From Schaalia odontolytica (lineage in GTDB: Bacteria; Actinomycetota; Actinomycetes; Actinomycetales; Actinomycetaceae): DNA of 10,548 nt. The DNA is taken from contig CATYYP010000040.1 of NCBI GenBank assembly GCA_958415245.1, positions 1 through 10,548 of the forward strand, written 5' to 3'. Position numbers and translations under genes: made by a program. The stretch's first letter is position 1. The number at the start of each line of letters is the position of its first letter. Shown piece after piece: positions 7,455 through 10,548 of this stretch. Below the pieces are notes generated by a model that did not search any database, was not told the DNA's origin, and saw nothing but the letters and a program-made list of their open reading frames with translations.

Positions 7455-7492
7455 ATGTGGGTGTGCCCGCCATCTGGCGGGCACACCCACAT
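7455..7492 (-). terminator. Rho-independent terminator-like hairpin after nrdF
   Basis: A perfect 17-bp stem (7455-7471 with 7476-7492; arm ATGTGGGTGTGCCCGCC) closes on a four-base loop (ATCT on the plus strand, AGAT on the minus). On the minus strand, the direction of nrdF transcription, the stem is followed by CATTTTCG, a short T run. The plus-strand flank is GCGTCTTGAG, with no T run. The stem begins 67 bases past the nrdF stop. The weak U tract is common for terminators in GC-rich actinobacteria. It probably isolates nrdF from the fha operon. Confidence 0.75.
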
Positions 7493-7559
7493 GCGTCTTG
7501 AGTTGAGGGAGGCGGTCAGGCCGCGTTGTTCGCGCGACCCGGCCCCGGCCTCGTGAGAA

Positions 7560-9049
<1,490 letters not shown>

Positions 9050-9067
9050 GAGAGTTGTCCCCTTCCG

Positions 9068-9097
9068 TGTATAGCTGAGTGCCGTGGACGGGGTCAG
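9068..9097 (-). promoter_or_regulatory. Candidate sigma-70-type promoter for the small membrane protein gene
   Basis: On the minus strand CTGACC (9097-9092) and TATACA (9073-9068) are separated by 18 bases, resembling -35 and -10 boxes. The -35 overlaps the upstream stop codon. Transcription would start near 9061, giving a leader of only about 12-14 bases that includes little of the Shine-Dalgarno. This is a pattern match only. Confidence 0.35.
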
Positions 9098-9462
9098 CTT
9101 GATGAGGGGGTCACGGCTGTGATCTGCGTGTTCCCCGTCGGAACAGGGGCCGTGTACTTGTGGTTGTATTCGTCGTTGTAGCGTTGGATCTCACGCATGA
9201 CGTCCGCAACCGCGTCGTCCGTGCACTTGAAGTCCTCTGTCGCGGCCGCTAGGCCCAAGTAGATGCCGTTCAGGATCCACGCCATGTGGTTGAGTGTTGA
9301 GTTCAGAGCCGTGACGTGTTTGCTCAGAGTTGCATCGTGTTCGCTGCCCGTGTCGGCTGTACTGAGGGCTGGCGTCTTCCTGAGTTCCGCGCACGCGTTG
9401 CTGAGCTTCGCAATGATCGAATTAACTTCGTCGTAATTCCATTCGAGAACGACGTACGTCAT
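9094..9462 (-). CDS. Small helical protein of unknown function, possibly type VII secretion-associated
   Basis: I do not recognise this 122-residue protein with confidence. It has no signal peptide or membrane helix. Residues about 8-30 and 42-101 look largely helical, with a Ser/Thr/Asp-rich break at 32-42. The C-terminal 20 residues are Pro/Thr/Ser-rich and probably disordered. Size and helical layout recall WXG100/EspC-type substrates, but there is no WXG turn (the nearest is WILNG at 62-66) and no clear C-terminal YxxxD/E export signal. The ATG at 9462 overlaps the upstream stop as ATGA and has AGGAGA five bases away, so translation is probably coupled. An upstream in-frame start at 9513 would lie inside the previous gene and is less likely. 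The gene is well supported; its function is speculation. Confidence 0.75.
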   Translation of the reverse strand: MTYVVLEWNYDEVNSIIAKLSNACAELRKTPALSTADTGSEHDATLSKHVTALNSTLNHMAWILNGIYLGLAAATEDFKCTDDAVADVMREIQRYNDEYNHKYTAPVPTGNTQITAVTPSSS

Positions 9463-10148
9463 GGCAGTCTCCTCTCGGGTGACAGAGTGAAGAAATACGT
9501 AATGAGTGCCCACAGCTGCGTGTTGTAGATGGGGTGGATGGGGATGTGAGGCCCGGTGCTGGGTGCGAAAAGCGGAGCCTCGACCCTGTAGGCGGCGGCT
9601 GGCGTGATGAACGTGGAGAGGGTAGAGGTCGGAACGAAGGAGCCCTTCTTCGTGCGCTCTTCCCGGATCCAGGTGGTGTATGCCCAGCGTTGGGACACGA
9701 GAGCCTGCGCGAAGGCGGAATCTGAGGGGCCGTAGGAGGAGTAATTCTCGAGGAGCTGGGCCGTCTGTTCGACGAAGCCTTGCTGTGCGGCATACACGAT
9801 GGCCGTCGGTAGCACGGGAGGTCCGTCGAAGACGGCAGGATTAGGCGTGAGCGGAGATATCGCCGCCGCGACGTGTGGAATTTCCTCGTTATCGATCTGA
9901 TAAATGTGAGTCTCAGTGTCGCCGTCGGGGGTGGTAGCGGTGCGGGCGACGACGCAGGGCCCCGCCTGCATCCAGATGAGAGCCTGGCGGCACTGGGAAG
10001 CATCCGGAGACGTGGTGGCGATGACCAATCGCGAGCGAGCCGTGCGCATGAGAGTCGCGAGATGATCCGCGTCGCCGGTGAGTCCCTCGGAGGTGGCGAA
10101 GCTTGAGGTGACGTCACCCGGAATGATGATGTGAGGACGGTCAGGCAT
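9459..10148 (-). CDS. Hypothetical alpha/beta protein, weakly EspG-like
   Basis: A 229-residue soluble protein without a signal peptide or clear membrane helix. The N-terminal half looks alpha/beta: a helix at about 26-37 (DADHLATLMRTA), the strand RLVIATT, the helix SQCRQALIWM, then paired strands GPCVVARTAT and THIYQID around a DGD turn (75-77). The C-terminal half looks more helical (about 116-160) and ends with QLWALITYFFTL (211-222). This order loosely resembles EspG-type chaperones of type VII secretion, with strands followed by a helix ending in a proline-rich turn, but I see no diagnostic motif. The ATG at 10148 has a strong GGAGGT at 10154-10159 and overlaps the preceding gene by eight bases. 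The stop overlaps the next start. It is a real gene in a coupled cluster, with function unassigned. Confidence 0.75.
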   Translation of the reverse strand: MPDRPHIIIPGDVTSSFATSEGLTGDADHLATLMRTARSRLVIATTSPDASQCRQALIWMQAGPCVVARTATTPDGDTETHIYQIDNEEIPHVAAAISPLTPNPAVFDGPPVLPTAIVYAAQQGFVEQTAQLLENYSSYGPSDSAFAQALVSQRWAYTTWIREERTKKGSFVPTSTLSTFITPAAAYRVEAPLFAPSTGPHIPIHPIYNTQLWALITYFFTLSPERRLP

Positions 10149-10548
10149 TGCGCACCTCCAGGCTCATAATGATCGCGAGAACGTCATCGTTCAGGTCGCC
10201 GAAAGCGGGTGTCGTCATCGTCGCAGTCGCCGTGAGGAGGAAGTCATTCCCAGCGTCGGAATGAATCCACGCCCACTGGCAGGCGGTGATGGGAACGCTG
10301 CCCTGAATGTAGATCCCCGTACGTAGCTGCGACGATTCGGGCCGCGCCGGCCACTCGCAATCCTCCAGCATGCGAAAGCCGGGAACCTGATCGGACATGG
10401 ACCGTGCCGAGTCGGCGAGAGCCTGCGCGGGTGTCGTGCTCGCGGGGATGGGGGATGCGAGCACGAGGAGGGTGGGGGTGAAATCGTAATCGGTATCGAT
10501 GGGGCCGACGGCGAGGGCAATAACGCCACCTTCAGGAGACGTTGAATC
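10141..10548 (-). CDS. C-terminal part of a hypothetical protein, possibly LpqN/Mog1-PsbP-like (5' end outside window)
   Basis: The frame is open from the right edge to a TGA at 10141, giving 135 visible residues with the start beyond the window. An internal GTG at 10464 is not needed as a start, because the sequence upstream is equally protein-like. The pattern resembles the Mog1/PsbP-like fold of LpqN or DUF1795 proteins: a strand (VIALAVGP), a hydrophobic strand leading to a Ser/Pro turn (TLLVLASP), an amphipathic helix (AQALADSARSMSDQV), PGFRMLED, then beta-strands around GIYIQG, CQWAWIHSD and FLLTATATM, and a final helix (LNDDVLAIIMSLEV). This is a fold-level impression without a signature residue. 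Any signal peptide or lipobox would lie outside the window. The stop overlaps the next gene by eight bases, so the two are probably co-translated. Confidence 0.7.
   Translation of the reverse strand, partial: DSTSPEGGVIALAVGPIDTDYDFTPTLLVLASPIPASTTPAQALADSARSMSDQVPGFRMLEDCEWPARPESSQLRTGIYIQGSVPITACQWAWIHSDAGNDFLLTATATMTTPAFGDLNDDVLAIIMSLEVRNA
10154..10159 (-). promoter_or_regulatory. Shine-Dalgarno of the 229-residue protein gene
   Basis: GGAGGT on the minus strand, five bases before the ATG at 10148 and inside the end of the preceding gene. It supports this start and the eight-base gene overlap. Confidence 0.85.

Larger units (their letters stand above)
7142..7559. other. 418-base intergenic region between nrdF and fhaA
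   Basis: No gene is supported here. Going towards fhaA on the minus strand it holds the nrdF terminator hairpin (7455-7492), an ACACGTGT-centred palindrome (7356-7369), a 26-base imperfect palindrome (7305-7330), a short inverted repeat (7255-7269), a weak -10-like TAAACT (7222-7217) and the fhaA Shine-Dalgarno (7149-7156). Control sites of the morphogenesis operon are expected here. No promoter can be placed with confidence. Confidence 0.7.

Noticed and set aside
7142..7492. Upstream extension of the fhaA frame
   Set aside because: It crosses the terminator-like hairpin and palindromes, has no family resemblance, and the ATG at 7141 has a strong Shine-Dalgarno.

Overview
This is a GC-rich stretch in which every supported gene lies on the minus strand, so transcription runs from high to low coordinates. 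The core is the conserved actinobacterial morphogenesis and signalling operon, in the order fhaA, fhaB, pstP, rodA, pbpA, pknA, as found next to the origin in Mycobacterium and its relatives. Gene order, high GC, GTG starts, protein sizes and a class Ib nrdF next door suggest an actinobacterium of the Actinomyces/Schaalia kind. The genus is inference; the phylum is well supported.

Layout, in transcription order from right to left. (1) 10548-9094: three tightly coupled small genes. They encode the C-terminal part of a possible LpqN/Mog1-PsbP-like protein, a 229-residue alpha/beta protein with a weak resemblance to EspG chaperones, and a 122-residue mostly helical protein. Together they hint at the edge of a type VII secretion-associated locus, but none has a decisive motif. 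(2) 9049-8642: a small membrane protein of unknown function in a locally AT-richer stretch, with its own promoter-like sequence. (3) 8522-7560: nrdF, the radical-generating small subunit of class Ib ribonucleotide reductase, with all metal ligands and the radical tyrosine present. A long hairpin downstream is a likely terminator. (4) 7559-7142: a 418-base non-coding region with that hairpin and several inverted repeats, presumably holding the promoter and control sites of the next operon. (5) 7141-1: fhaA, fhaB, pstP, rodA, pbpA and pknA, with gaps of 1-4 bases or overlapping stop and start codons. pknA runs off the left edge after 600 residues.

How the genes work together: RodA (SEDS glycosyltransferase) and PbpA (class B transpeptidase) form a peptidoglycan-building pair. 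PknA phosphorylates cell-wall and division proteins, PstP removes the phosphates, and FhaA and FhaB read phosphothreonine through their FHA domains. Their near-zero spacing suggests coordinated, translationally coupled expression. NrdF is a DNA precursor enzyme and appears to be a separate transcription unit.

No RNA gene, CRISPR array, insertion sequence or phage gene was recognised. The most unusual items are a repeated TGRHA-type motif and a charged Arg/Glu tail in the kinase, the unassigned gene cluster at the right end, and the palindromes upstream of fhaA.
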